Shown: positions 22,650 to 34,633 of the stretch, in pieces
How positions within the stretch are numbered: position 1 is the stretch's first letter
How the letters are laid out: every line of letters begins with the position of its first letter
Assembly: GCA_964017065.1 (NCBI GenBank)
Contig: OZ024786.1
Coordinates: 4,751,781-4,815,780 of the forward strand
Direction: 5' to 3'
DNA: 64,000 nucleotides
DNA from: Haliclona indistincta
Taxonomy: Eukaryota; Porifera; Demospongiae; Haplosclerida; Chalinidae
Notes under the pieces: model-generated
Seen by the model: the letters and a program-made list of their open reading frames with translations, nothing else
Told to the model about the DNA's origin: nothing
The model's database searches: none
Program-made: the position numbers and the translations under genes

Positions 22650-23688
22650 CTGCAGAAAATAAAAAATGGTAAGTATAAATAAAACTGTGGTACTGTAGGT
22701 TTGGTCAACAAAACCTATGTGAATCAAGGCAGCCGTAAGCTAACAAGGCATGAAACGTACAACATATGATGAAGACATCACCGCGCACATGGACAATTCA
22801 AGGCTCCAGTTAGAAGCTGATGGACAGGTAGTAGACAAATGCATGACTACACACTAACCAAGTCGCTGTCTCTTAACTAAAAACACAAGGATCACAGCAC
22901 AGCTACCAGGCACGCACATCAAGGTCAAGGTACATATTATGTGTGAACAGGTTATCACTCCAATGTATACAATGACCATCAGCTTACAGTAGATTCTATT
23001 CAATAATGGTGAGTCAGTTTGGACCAGTTCCTTCCAGTAAAGAAATTAAAAAGGATTTCTAACGAAATCAAAAGGATGTAGGATAAAGAAATTTACCACT
23101 GATCCAGAATGTAAACCAACAAGAAACTAGAACAGAATGGTAACTAAAATGCTAGGATTAATATATCATTACTATACTAACTGTCACAGAAGTGTCATAA
23201 GTGAACATGGTTAGAAAGAGGGAGGAAATCTGCACACACGTGCGCATAACAATACACAAGCTATCAATAAGACAGACAGCAAGAACATGATAATATCAGC
23301 AACAAGCTTGAAGCTAGACAGTAGTTCAGTATACATATACATTTACAGCTAGACAGGTAAGTTACAGAAGAAGGCATCAATACTAGCAATTGCAGGTGAA
23401 GGCCAACTAAGAGAACTAGGAAGACAATGCATCAGGTGAAAGTAGTAGGCACTCTCGATGTCTATCAGCCAAATCAACTAATTGTCACTACTAAAGCTAA
23501 CTATATCCTGTTGTAGTCAAATCGACCAACCACCACAAATTCCCAATACGAGATATGCAAGAACAGTCATGTGATATGCGGATTCTACGAGTCACGGAGA
23601 ATTAGGCACATGTACGTGTACATGCAGTGGTAATACATACATGTAGACAAAAGCAAGTCAACATTCATTTGTGGTTAGCAGCACTCAC

Positions 23689-23747
23689 AGTAGTCAAGTG
23701 TGAGGGCGGAGCCAACTGTACAGACAGTACCAAGAGGGCGGAGCCAA
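23689..23747 (-). other. microexon-like segment with internal second acceptor (59 or 27 nt)
   Basis: On the minus strand, CTTTTTCTACAG precedes and GTGAGTGCT follows. Inside, CTGTACAG is followed by a second TTGGCTCCGCCCTC, so the segment start is duplicated. Using the inner acceptor gives 27 nt (9 codons). Confidence 0.3.
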
Positions 23748-25200
23748 CTGTAGAAAAAGAAAAATAGCAAAAGTACATGTACGTTTGGTCAACAAAAGCT
23801 GCTGTACAACACACAGTGAACAGGTTCACACTGCACACATGGACAATTCAAGATGGTTAGCAGCTGATGGAGAGGCAGCAAAGAGTAGACTAACTTGCTT
23901 CTAAAATTGAACAACAACCACAGATTCCACACATGTAAGAACAGCAAAAATCGCTGATTCTACGAGTAACCTAAAATAGGCACATGTACTGTACATGCAG
24001 TGGGCAATATGCACATTAGCATTCATTAGTGTGTTAGCAGCACTCATGAGCCAATGTACAAAGAGAAATAGCAGCAAGCAAGCCATGAAACAACACACAA
24101 TGAACATACATGTACATGTATGCCGCTGCAGTGTAAAGGGTAGATTAACTTGCACAACACATTCGCATCACACCAACCAGTGGAAACATTAATACAACAA
24201 TGATATACAAATGTATGACTGTTTCACTGGATATACCACTAGAGTGGTAGCTGATACAACACTGACTCAGGTTGATTACAATTGTCAATACCAAATTGCT
24301 TGAAGATACATATTATACGATGCTACATGCCCTTGCATCAGTAATGCGACACAGACACTAACAACACTTCACTACACGACAGGTTACTGCTCGGCCTAAA
24401 ACGCTAGGATTAATGTGTCATTATAAACACTAACTGTCACAGAAGTACTATAAGTTAGAAAGATGGAGGAAATCTACACATACATACTGTACGCATAACA
24501 ATACACAAGCTGTAAATAAGACAGACAGTAAAAACATGATAATACTCAGTATATCAGCAACAAGCTTGAAGCTAGACTGTAGTTCAATGTAATAACTACA
24601 TGTACAATTGACTTTGCCTATCCAAGTAATTTTACTTCCGCTATCCTTGTATGCCACAAAGAAAAGTAGCCATCTGATTACCAAAATACATTTGCTAAAT
24701 ACTTCTGACAATTTACACACAGATGCCAACCATATTTTCTCAGCAACACATAGCAACATCCAGTCTTCACAATTGTCAATACCAATGCTTGAGAAGTTGC
24801 ATGCCCTTAAAATTACATCATTGATTGGAAAAGTAACTGTAGACAATGCAACACTGACTAACAACACTTTCACAAACGGCAAGTAACTGAGGTCTCAAAT
24901 GCTACCTTTTACTACACTACTTCACGGAAGTGTAAAAAGTGAAAGATGGAGGAAATTTGCAAATCACACACATACTAATCATACAGTAGTATAGACAGCA
25001 TGATACCGGCAACAAGCCAACGTTCGCTCAATACACTAGCAACAAGCTTGAAGCTAGACAGTAGGAACAGTATACACAAGGCAGCAATAATGGCTCATGA
25101 GAGGACTAGCTAGCTTAGAAAGAACACTTCATGCATCAGGCGAAAGTGGGAGGCGCTGGGCGCCCTAAATGTACACATTGACAACAATACGTACCAGCGA

Positions 25201-25316
25201 GGATACCAGGCGCACCGCCACTGAGAAGAGCACAAGGATACCAGGAGCACCGTACATCACTGAGAAGAGCACAAGGATACCAGGAGCACCGCCACTGAGA
25301 AGAGCACAAGGATAGC
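25201..25316 (-). repeat. three 35-39-bp tandem units, hydrophobic in one minus frame
   Basis: GGATACCAGG starts at 25201, 25236 and 25275, with a fourth partial unit at 25310. In one minus-strand frame the units read GAPGILVLFSV. Just beyond, the minus strand reads CCTCGCTG then GTACGTATT, a donor-like site. This may be an internally expanded relative of the microexon-like segments. Confidence 0.45.
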
Positions 25317-26267
25317 AAACAGCTACTATACTGCTGATGATTGATGACAGTATGCCCAACTGAAGTGATCAGCAACTATTTGGTATTACCAAGAAGAAAA
25401 GCAGCAATAAACAGCAAGAAGAATTGAGTATAGTATAAACAGCATGCATCACTTATATAGAGTAAAATATGCTGACAAAGTGATACATAAAGAAACAAAA
25501 GAAGAAAGACATGAATAGAACTGCTGACATACAATAGAATGAAAGAAGTGACAAACGCTGACATTACAACACTGAATACATGAGAGTAACGCAACACCTA
25601 GCTACAAAAGATTTGTTCTGACAAGTGATCAGCACTGCTTGGTTTCCAGCTGCTGCCATAACTAATTACAAGATACAGCGTACATGACCACTAGTAACAA
25701 TTTTGCTAGCTTAAAAGAGTGGTGCCGAGTCAAGCAAAATGTTTACAAACTACCTCTACTATTTTATTACATAGATCTTCAAGGAAGAGTAGTAGAGACA
25801 AGTTTTACACTGTACGAGTATAACAACAACAAACAATGAGTCATAGGTATTGGATAATTTAGCATTAGTTGACTCCAAGCACACAAGCCCGGTGCTACAC
25901 AATGTACAAAATATGGAACGAGCAAATGTGATCGTGTAGTGTTATTTTGTACATGGTGCTGCTAACCAAGATTTCAGTGAGACGTGAGAGCTAACAGAGG
26001 GGACTGAGAGTAGCCGAGTAACCAACAGGTAGCTTCAGCGAATTAGACCCAAGCCAAAAATCCAGCAACAGTAACAAAGTAGTGTGGGTGCGCACAGCGA
26101 CGAGGTAGAGGGTCCGTGAAAATGAGAGGGATTGTGTGTGTAGCAGCTAGTACATATACTCACCAACACATCACAGGAAATCTGGCTGCTATTAGTAGCC
26201 TGAAGCTGTTTCCATTGTGCATAATTAGCACTTTACGCATGCGCTAGTGATAATTGTGCTAAAACAG

Positions 26268-26871
26268 TAGAGCTGGGCGATAGTTTCAAATATATTCACT
26301 ATCGTGATAGTAATCACATTATCGTGATACGATAGTAACAATCGCACTATCGTGATACCAAACCACACATTGAATTTACTATGTTTTAAGAATAGGACAA
26401 CACAAAATTAGAATCAAGCTAGAATTTATAGCTGGGACTGCTGAAAAATTCACAGAAGAATTGTACTTCTTTAGAAGAACAGCTTAATTGAGTTATGTCA
26501 ATTTAAAGAAGAGGAAGCTACAAATCAGGGTGCCCTTCAGTGAGATATCCACTATTGTCTCAACTAGCAAATAATTATACCTAGCTTTGTCCAATGTGTA
26601 TGAGTGTTCAGCCATGCAGGACATGATACTATCAATGCAAAATGATACTGTTCAGCCCGACTCTGTTCTACATAGTAATGTTAACTATTCTGTTAGTATA
26701 TTTGGTAGTGAACTTGTACTGTTGTGATTTAACTGATTTTCTTAAGTATGATGCCAAAATATAACGTATTGTGATAGTTCGTGATAGTTCGTGATCGTGA
26801 TAGTTTCACTATCGTGATATTTTTCTATGAAAGTATCGTGATAGTGATATTTTCACTATCGCCCAGCTCTA
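26268..26871. mobile_element. hAT-like MITE with 8-bp TSD
   Basis: Termini are TAGAGCTGGGCGATAGT and its inverse ...CTATCGCCCAGCTCTA. The flanks carry a perfect 8-bp direct repeat, TAAAACAG (26260-26267 and 26872-26879). Subterminal regions are rich in ATCGTGATA in both orientations. 604 bp, no transposase ORF. An 8-bp duplication suits hAT. Confidence 0.85.
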
Positions 26872-27039
26872 TAAAACAGCATAAACAGCCTATGTGTTGC
26901 AGCCAGTTTGATCCCAATCATCCCATCAGTGTCGCTGATTTTTGATGGCCATGTGCGCTCTTAGAATGGTTTTGTATTCTTATGATGACTACATTACCGT
27001 TTGCAGTATTGCCATGGAATGATGATAGGGCCATTATTG

Positions 27040-28130
27040 AATATCGACCAGCTAAACCAAGTGTGTTAGTCTACATACTTACTAACCAAGTTGGTGTCCC
27101 CTATCTATAACACAAGAATCAGGCAACAGTCCATAGTTACTAGGCATATGGCTACGACACAATATGTGTGAACAGGTCAGGTTATCAACTACGATGTACA
27201 TAAGCTTACAGAAGATTCAAGCCAACAATGGTCAGTCAGTTGGGACCAGTTCCTTTCAATACAAACAAATCACAGTATATCAACATATCAACACCGAATC
27301 AACTCATTTTTCACTACTAAAGCTAGTTGCAGTCAAAATGATCAACAACCACAGATTCCAAACAAGAGATACAAAATCAACAGTAATGCGTGTGATACAC
27401 GGATCTTACTAGTCACCGAGAACATATACATGCAGTGGCAATACACGACAGCAAGTCTGACATCTCAAACAACACGAGGGACAACTATTAAGCTCTAAGT
27501 AATAGAGAGAATCCATGGACGAGTTCCAGTGCTGTATGCTAGCGCCATTGAGCCATGGCTTACGATGGAACGCATTGGGAAGTCAAATACACATTATAAC
27601 CTAAAAACATAACAAGAAGGAGGTAGGCGGAGGACCGTGACCTATAGTAGCAAATTGCTATACCGGAGACTAGACAGTATGAACATTTGTACTACACTAA
27701 CCAAGTCGCTGTCTCTAATCTAAAACACAAGAATCGGGACACAGCTGCTATGCATGGCTACAACACATCAAGTTATACATAATAATGAGAACAGGTTATC
27801 ATCTACAATGTACATGTACATAAGCTTAGTCTCAACTAGTGTACAAGCTCTTTGTTAACTAACCAAACTTTAATAAATCAATATCAATTTTGGGAATCAA
27901 CTCACTGTCACTGCTAAAGCTAGCTATATCCTGTTGCAGTCAAATTGACCAACAACCACAAATTCCAGATATGAGATATGCGAAAGCACCAGTCATGTGT
28001 CATGCAGATTCTACCAATTATGCACATGTACATGCAGTGGCAATACATAGATGACAGCAATTTAACATTCATTTGTGCGTAACAGTACTCACGAGAATGA
28101 CGATGCCGAGCTGACTGCAACTAAAGAAAG
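27040..28130. repeat. dispersed cassette repeats, last cluster
   Basis: A well-preserved cassette at 27050-27450 (same order of blocks as 6410-6820). Then the 27459-27590 block shared with 6815-6950, and a degenerate cassette to 28130 with a 28-nt microexon-like segment at 28093-28120. Confidence 0.7.
28093..28120 (-). other. microexon-like segment, short (28 nt)
   Basis: On the minus strand, between CTCTTTCTTTAG and GTGAGTACT. 28 nt, not a multiple of three. Confidence 0.25.
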
Positions 28131-29765
28131 AGAAAAATAGAAAGTTACTAAAAAATGAATGATTGGTTGCTAATGTGCAAAAATTCCCAATCCTAACCTA
28201 CACATGGGTATTTATCTATGGTTGCAGTCAAATTGACCAACAACCACAAATTCTAACCAAGTTGCCATCTACAAGCCAACCGTCATTGAATTCACTTCTA
28301 ATTTGCTGTTACTAGTGTCTCTACTAGAGTGTCCAAGCGATTTTTAAAATCTATTGCAGGGGATTAGTTTCTGTTTTTGCTTTGTTCTCTAGCTCATTAC
28401 GAATCGACTGCAAGTTAAACGACTAAAATCGGTGAAGAAACTGCAGAGATATTCTTGAAAAACGTTTAGTAATTGGCATAAATTTTTCTAGAGATTTTCA
28501 ATTGGAAATACGGTATCGTCAGTGTCCACCCTTCGTCACGTGAGCAATAGCTTTGTACTGAAAAAGAGAAGTCAGCAGAAAAAAATCAACCAAACTATTA
28601 AGATAATGGATCCATGAAACTAAACTTATAATTTATCTTGTATTATCACAGTAAATGTTTTAATAAAATTATGGGTGTTCAAATTGCGTTAGTGTATTTT
28701 ATGGCTTAATACAAGCACGACAAACTATTATCTATATTTCGCGAGTAGTAATTCATCATGTAACAGGCTAGTTTGGATCGATGTATAGGCAATAAAGGGC
28801 GCTCAATCGTTCTATGATAGTCTTGCCATCGTGCGATGTTGGTATGTAGCTATAGACGATCTAGTTAGCAAAAAGCGTCCATATTTTATTTAATATTACT
28901 ATACTTTAACTCAAGACTGTCATAAACGAAAAGATCAGTTTATTGCGATTAGAATGGTACCTGATTTGTCCATTTTTGATCGGGTTTTGCCATCGCGAGA
29001 GTTGTCTGAAGTTATATACTGAATTGACCAAAATTCTAATACATTTTCCACTAGAAAATTTTTACGCATGCGCGCTAACCGTTGGACTACCTATCTCTAC
29101 TACAGTGTTGCTTATACTAGCTGTTGGTCTGGTATATAGGGTGAGGGGAAGGTCTGGTCAAACGTGCTGGTAATTCTTCACTGATAAAAGGTGTAAACGT
29201 GAAGGTCATACTAACTTGCAAGACTGTCTTCTCTCTAGCAAGTAAAGTATATTCATGCTACACTGCAGGGCGGGGTACACACAAGATAAACTTACAAGCT
29301 AGTGAGCAGCAGAGAGAGGGGTGATGGCAATGACGAGCGAGGGCGACTAGAGAGTGATGAACGATGATTGAGAGCGAGCTAGTGCAGAGGGGAGACACAA
29401 GACAAAACCTCGTGGTAAAGTTCTGAAAAACACTCGTCCCCAAACCACACCCTCGGCGAGGGTGTGGCCTCGCCTATCGCGAGATTTCTGTTATCTTACA
29501 TTTGACATAATAACTTCGCCTTGCTGTACAGTTGATTGCGAAGATCTTCCATATCGATGTCTAAAGCGGAAGCATAGATGATGGAAGTATGACTGAAGCT
29601 GTAATTAACTTACACGTGACAAAAGTGAATTTGATTGGCCAGCGTCAACTTCTGTTTTTGCCTCAAGATCTTAGTGGCCCGTCTACATGTACATGGTACT
29701 ACTTCATCGGACTGCGTCCTCCTAAACACAGATACCTCTAGTGATCAATTACTTCATCGGACTGT
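28131..29765. other. no gene seen
   Basis: AT-rich with scattered short frames. About 29440-29480 is a GC-rich patch with CCTCGGCGAGGGTGTGG. No domain or splice pattern is convincing. Confidence 0.45.
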
Positions 29766-30318
29766 GTCCTGACTCTGTTCCATTGTTACACTATCTCCTA
29801 GTACACACTATTGCACTACCAGTGACTCTGTTCCATTGCTACACTATCTCCTAATACACACTACTATTGCACTACCAATGACTCTGTTCCATTGTTACAC
29901 TATCTCCTAATACACACTACTATTGCACTACCAGTGACTCTGTTCCATTGTTACACTATCTCCTAATACACACTACTATTGCACTATCAGTGACTCTGTT
30001 CCATTGTTCCACTATCTCCTAATACACACTACTATTGCACTACCAATGACTCTGTTCCATTGTTACACTATCTCCTAATACACACTATTGCACTACCAGT
30101 GACTCTGTTCCATTGTTCCACTATCTCCTAATACACACTACTATTGCACTACCAATGACTCTGTTCCATTGTTACACTATCTCCTAATACACACTACTAT
30201 TGCACTATCAGTGACTCTGTTCCATTGTTACACTATCTCCTAATACACACTATTGCACTATCAGTGACTCTGTTCCATTGCTACACTATCTCCTAATACA
30301 CACTATTGCACTACCAGA
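29766..30318 (+). repeat. 53-57-bp minisatellite, about 10 units
   Basis: Units start TGACTCTGTTCCATTG near 29769, 29822, 29879, 29936, 29992, 30048, 30101, 30157, 30213 and 30266. They differ mainly by presence or absence of ACT in CACACTACTATTGCAC and by T-to-C changes. The array ends about where the death-domain ORF on the other strand ends. Confidence 0.9.
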
Positions 30319-30705
30319 GACTCAGAGTTATTGACTTGTACAAAACCGATACATAAACACATAATACTACTCACAAGTGTATAATGACTTACACAATAAA
30401 AAAAAAATTGCATTTGTATTCTGAGCCATTGTCTAATATCAGTTGCTATTCTGCGTTCATCAACTCTCTCTAGTGCGGTGACAATAGTGTTCCATGTGCA
30501 TGGTAGTGTCTCTTCTCGTCTCCATTGTTCAAACACCTTAGCAAAGAGCCGTATATGATTGCTGTACTCTGTGTCGTATGCTTCTAGAATGGGCATATCG
30601 ATCTGTAACTGTATCCCAACTTGGAACCATTTGACCGGTCTCTTCCGAGCAACATGAGTCATTAGTTCATGTATCTTGGACTCTGAGATAGAGGAACACA
30701 CTGAT
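30303..30705 (-). CDS. death-domain protein, exon (partial gene)
   Basis: The exon probably starts after an acceptor-like GATCACAG (first exon base 30705). About 25 residues in, a death-domain pattern follows: RPVKWFQVGIQLQIDMPIL, FAKVFEQWRREETLPCTW, NTIVTALERV, ATDIRQWL. Key positions are the two core Trp residues and the helix-6 Leu. Death domains are six-helix adaptor modules in apoptosis and innate signalling. The exon either ends at a donor-like GTAAGTC (exon to 30393) or reads into a short tail with the stop at 30303-30305, which overlaps the minisatellite. Upstream exons were not found; beyond lies a long microsatellite. No kinase or NACHT partner could be linked. Confidence 0.65.
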
Positions 30706-30800
30706 CTGTGATCAAAACAGCGAAGATAAAGCACAACATCATTTTCATGCATTTTCATTATAATTATTAACCTTGAGTTGCTGTATGATGAACTGAACAC

Positions 30801-31340
30801 TCACTCATTCACTCACTCACTCACTCACTCACTCACTCACTCGCTCACACCACTCACTCGCTCACTCACTCACACCACTCACTCACTCGCTCTCTCACAC
30901 GCTTGCTCACACCACTCACTCACTCACTCGCTCGCTCACTCACTCGCTTACTAACTCACTCACAAAACTCACTCGCTTACTAACTCACTCACAAAAACTC
31001 ACTCGCTCACTCACACGCTCACTCACTCGCTCATTCACGCCACTCACTCACACCCTCATGCACTCGCTCGCTCGCTCACTCACGCCACTCACTCACACCC
31101 TCACTCACACCCTCACTCACTCACTCACCCACTCCAATTTCCACTCACTCACTTGCTCACTCACACGCTCTCTCACACGCTCACTCACTCGCTCATTCAC
31201 ACCACTCACTCACACCCTCACTCGCTCACTCGCTCACTCACTCACTTACTCACTCACTCACTCACTCACACCCTCACTCACACCCTCACTCACACCCTCT
31301 CACCCACCCACTCACCCACTCACTCACTCACTCACCCACA
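30801..31340 (+). repeat. (CACT)n-rich microsatellite, about 540 bp
   Basis: Mostly CACT with CGCT, CACC and ACAC variants, densest at 30801-31340. It gives spurious long frames of Thr-His-Ser-Leu repeats on the plus strand. It sits just 5' of the death-domain exon on the minus strand. Confidence 0.95.
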
Positions 31341-31384
31341 TATAAGAATTATGAACAATATTCATTATTGATCTACTACTTTAG

Positions 31385-31465
31385 GTATTCTACCCTGGTT
31401 TGTAAATCAGCAAGACATTAATGATGTTATCGGAGGAGAACTAATCGATGAGGACAAGGTGGAGT
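31385..31465 (+). CDS. candidate coding exon, unknown protein
   Basis: It follows an acceptor-like CTACTACTTTAG (ending at 31384) and ends at a donor-like GTAAGATAG (from 31466), or earlier at 31458. In the open frame it reads ILPWFVNQQDINDVIGGELI, then DEDKVE. It is acidic and without repeats. I do not recognise it; it could be a lone fragment. Confidence 0.3.
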
Positions 31466-32389
31466 GTAAGATAGTGTAGATATGCACTGTACGCAATCTT
31501 CACAGTTCACGTCACTGTCTGTCAATTTTTGTGACAGACATCTTTTACAGTGGTATCATTGAGGTTGTGTTGGGACTCAAGCTTAACCAAACTAGGTTTT
31601 GAAGGTCTTCAAACTTATTCTGTCTTTCTCACATAGTTTAAAATCATTGTTGCTTTACTATCAGTTAGGGTACAAGCTAGTTGGGTACAAGCTAGCTAGG
31701 GTATTCTGCACCAATGCAGTATTTGTTATTCACCATTACTTTACATGAAAAATAAGCACAGATCAGGAGAAAACTGCACGTTACCAAGAATTTCTTTCTT
31801 CAAGTACCGATGCCGGTGCTATAAGTTAAAACGTATACATTACCTACGGAAGCCCATAGCGGACATTTCACTTTCCTAATTTCCATTTTCCATCAATAAC
31901 AAGCTTAATAGTAAACTGGTGAAAACAATAGTGTGTGACACGCTCGGCAATATGGCGACACGTGTCTAGTGCATCTAGCCAGTTATAACAGAAGAAGATT
32001 TTTGAGAATTTTTGTCGAGTAGAAAAGTAAAAGTAGAGGTAATTCTAAAGCTTGAGACAGAAGACATCGAAACAATTGAAGTCTTCAAATCGCTAATACC
32101 AATGCAGTCATTGGGACGTGTGCTGCTCCACTTATTAGTCACGTGAACCGAAATTCCAGAATGACAAAAAATCACCTCTCTCATCTTGTATGCAGGTGAC
32201 ACATCAAAGCAGGTATCTTCCCAAAATTAATGCAATAAAGTATAATAGGATCGCCTCATTTTATGTTGTGTTATGCCTCTTACTGTTTACCAGAGGCTAG
32301 TCAAATTGAATGTGACAATTTCATACTCATCTCTGATCTGGCTGCTAGATCTTGGAGGTGAGTTTGTTATTATACGATTGTTTGTACAG
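31466..32389. other. no gene seen; possible 5' exon of next gene
   Basis: No domain. A GGAGGTGAGT donor-like site at 32358 precedes the RING-copy acceptor by only 32 bp, which is short for an intron. The minus-strand 75-aa frame near 31975-32202 is unsupported. Confidence 0.4.
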
Positions 32390-32657
32390 GTCAAGGACAA
32401 CATGGCTCAACTGCTAAAAAAACACATCTTTGGCCAACAGCCTGCCCAACTGTTCGAGTGCAAAATTTGCAAGGAACTGCCTGACAATGGTAGTGACCTT
32501 GTGTTGCTACCAGCTGATCGGTTGCCAGACCTGCTTCCTGCAGGCGACCGACATTGATATGGTCTGCCTACTATGTCGTGCTGAAGAGGCATCTTCCTTT
32601 CCATTGAAAGGGTTTGATGAATTTGTATGCCAATTGTATGGTACTACAACATCTTAA
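32390..32657 (+). pseudogene. small RING-like zinc-finger gene, copy 1, frameshifted
   Basis: After the acceptor-like TTTGTACAG the frame reads VKDNMAQLLKKHIFGQQ, then FECKICKELP. The remaining ligands, CCYQLIGCQTCF and CLLCR, and the family tail PLKGFDEFVCQLYG, lie in another frame, so a frameshift falls between about 32490 and 32530. Family pattern in this window: C-x2-C, a CC doublet, GC-x2-C, then C-P/L-x-C and a Gly-Phe-Asp-Glu/Asp tail. RING-type zinc folds usually act in ubiquitin transfer; that role here is inference. Confidence 0.6.
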
Positions 32658-33453
32658 CACTCCATGCTACAACAAATTATCTGCTCTTCATTTATCCATA
32701 TTCCAAGTTTAGCCAATTCCAAGCAATATCCTCTTCACCGGCCAGTTATATATGTTATACATACACCGGCCATAATTTCCAATATTTAAACAAAACTTTG
32801 AAGTATAAAAATTGAAAATTGGCTGATTTTTGAACAATTGTTTGTAAAAATCAGCATTGAGTGGACAAACAGTACACAGACCCCAAACACAGGACACATA
32901 ACATTGTTGCTGGAGAATAGATTGTAAGAAAGAACAAGAAAAAGGTGGCTGAACGGCCTGCCATCAAATTTTAGGTTGCTGATGTTAGAAATAGCAATTT
33001 CGTCTGTTCAGAAGGAACCAAGATAATAATAACAAATATGTACGGGGCATGGTGAGCCCCGCCTCTTCATTTACTACATACAATCACCTGAGTCAGAGTG
33101 GGAGCAAGCTGCATTTCCGGCCGGCGCCGGCATAGATACAGTACTGTTGCTCGCTAGTATAGTGCACCCTGATACTCGGATCGGTTTATAACCGAGGCAA
33201 CATAATTATTATCTCAACCATGCACCTTTGGCACCTTGTCAGTTCATTGCACGTTGCACTATTATTGCTAAACCCGCATAACTTGCTGTGCACAGGGTAT
33301 GTGTTCTACGACTAACTCTAGTTGCTGTACTTATTCTCACTTATACCCTTGCCAGGACGTCAATAGCCGCCTTACTGGCTATATATAAACAGTCCTGCAT
33401 GCATGCCATTGACTATACGTACTGCCACGTTATTTAGCCTTTGCTTGGTACAG

Positions 33454-33710
33454 GTAATGGAATCTGTGAGTGACATTTCTAAGCAGTTCGCTCTCAAAAC
33501 AATCACTCTCCAGCACTTTGAATGCAAGATCTGCAAGTACATACCAACGGAACCAGTCATTACCTCTTGCTGCCATCAATTGTTAGGTTGCAAAATTGCT
33601 TCAATGCATCCACTGAACAAGAACAAATATGTCCACACTGCCTTCAGCAAGAAATTTCTTCAAGTCCTTTAAAAGGTTTTGACGAGCTTTTGAAACCTTT
33701 GGCTGACTGA
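33454..33710 (+). pseudogene. small RING-like zinc-finger gene, copy 2, frameshifted
   Basis: The acceptor-like GCTTGGTACAG is followed by VMESVSDISKQFALK, then HFECKICKYIP and SCCHQLLGCK. The frame then shifts near 33590-33600, and the end (NCFNASTEQEQICPHC, then SSPLKGFDELLKPLAD) is in the next frame. One indel restores the family layout. It lies about 1.06 kb after copy 1 on the same strand. Confidence 0.6.
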
Positions 33711-33930
33711 AGATGACGGTAGACTGTCAAGGCTTTACTGACAACTTCAATATAATCTCATGCTGTTCAAGTAGACTCAGCTAGCTCTCCGATGCAGGTG
33801 TATAATTCGCATGATTCCAGTATGCATCCCAAAAACTTTCATCTTTTACAATATCTGCTGTCCACTTTTCCATGACTTTGAACTGGTTTAACAAGCCGAG
33901 TAGCGATTGAGCTTAGTACATTGTAGACGA

Positions 33931-34215
33931 ATGCACTTCAATTGGAATTGGATATGCAACATATGTTTAACTGTTCCTCTGCACCCTCCTATTGCTTTCT
34001 CATCTTGTTGCCATCACATCATTGGTTGCACTACGTGTATAGAGGAATGCAAGATGAATGATACAAGATGTCCACTTTGCCGAAAAGAAAACTTTGAAAC
34101 AATACCAATTCTTGGTCAGGATGACCTCATCACTGAGGTCAATCCTTATTTTGCTACGGTGGATACCCACGGCCGAGATGAACTGATAGCATCAAGTGAG
34201 ACTGACAATGACTAG
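33931..34215 (+). CDS. small RING-like zinc-finger protein, copy 3, intact (94 aa)
   Basis: The ATG at 33931 is the first in frame, just after an acceptor-like TTGTAG. Ligands: C9, C12, C26/C27, H28, C33, C36, C47 and C50 (CNIC, SCCHHIIGCTTC, CPLCR). Then comes the family linker with PILGQDDLI and an acidic tail ending ETDND. The CC doublet followed by IIGC-x2-C is the variant known from small single-domain zinc proteins of fish and invertebrates, rather than the C-x-H-x2-C of classical RING-HC. Probable E3-like or scaffold role, by inference. All presumed zinc ligands are kept here. Confidence 0.7.
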   Translation: MHFNWNWICNICLTVPLHPPIAFSSCCHHIIGCTTCIEECKMNDTRCPLCRKENFETIPILGQDDLITEVNPYFATVDTHGRDELIASSETDND

Positions 34216-34633
34216 TGCACCATCACTATAGTACGTACTGATATTCTCCGATACATCCATCATCGAAATAAATCATTAATTTATCCATCCATCATTTATC
34301 TATCAATTTTAAATGTCAGTAGACGTACGCCATTGTATAATCGACCACGCCTCTCAAGTTTAGCATGTAATCAGTTCAACGATTCGGGGCCTCTCCCATC
34401 ATGGCCACACATGCAGATTGGCCAGTTGTCGGCAACTCGCAAATGGTGATGTTAGTAGGACTAGTTCTACAGTGCTGGCACTAGTCAGGCGTTGCATGCC
34501 ATACGCGTACGCCTATGTCACAGGGAAGTTCACCCAATACCAAACAGTTACGTCATCGATGAATAATTATAACACCATAATCATGTTTCAATATTTGGCG
34601 GGAAAACGCGCGCAAGGAGCTGCTGCTAGCTAG
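34216..34633. other. intergenic; no gene seen
   Basis: ATCC/ATCA-rich low complexity at 34250-34310. A 71-aa frame at 34418-34633 has no domain and no good start. The sequence may hold the promoter of the next gene. Confidence 0.4.

Larger units (their letters stand above)
22601..26110. repeat. dispersed cassette repeats
   Basis: More diverged copies of the same cassette family (23470-23890, 23900-24190) plus a twin block (23150-23340 and 24410-24570, sharing GAGGAAATCTRCACA and AACAATACACAAGCT). 25620-25940 matches parts of the 1.25-kb block near 8460-8790. Overlapping frames of 92 aa (plus) and 144 aa (minus) at 24448-24886 show no domain. Confidence 0.65.

Noticed and set aside
24448..24886. 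Overlapping ORFs of 144 aa (minus) and 92 aa (plus)
   Set aside because: They mirror each other on opposite strands in AT-rich repeat sequence. The twin block at 23150-23340 does not preserve either frame.
31058..31371. 95-aa and 72-aa Ser/Leu/Thr/His-repeat ORFs
   Set aside because: Pure translation of the CACT microsatellite in two frames.
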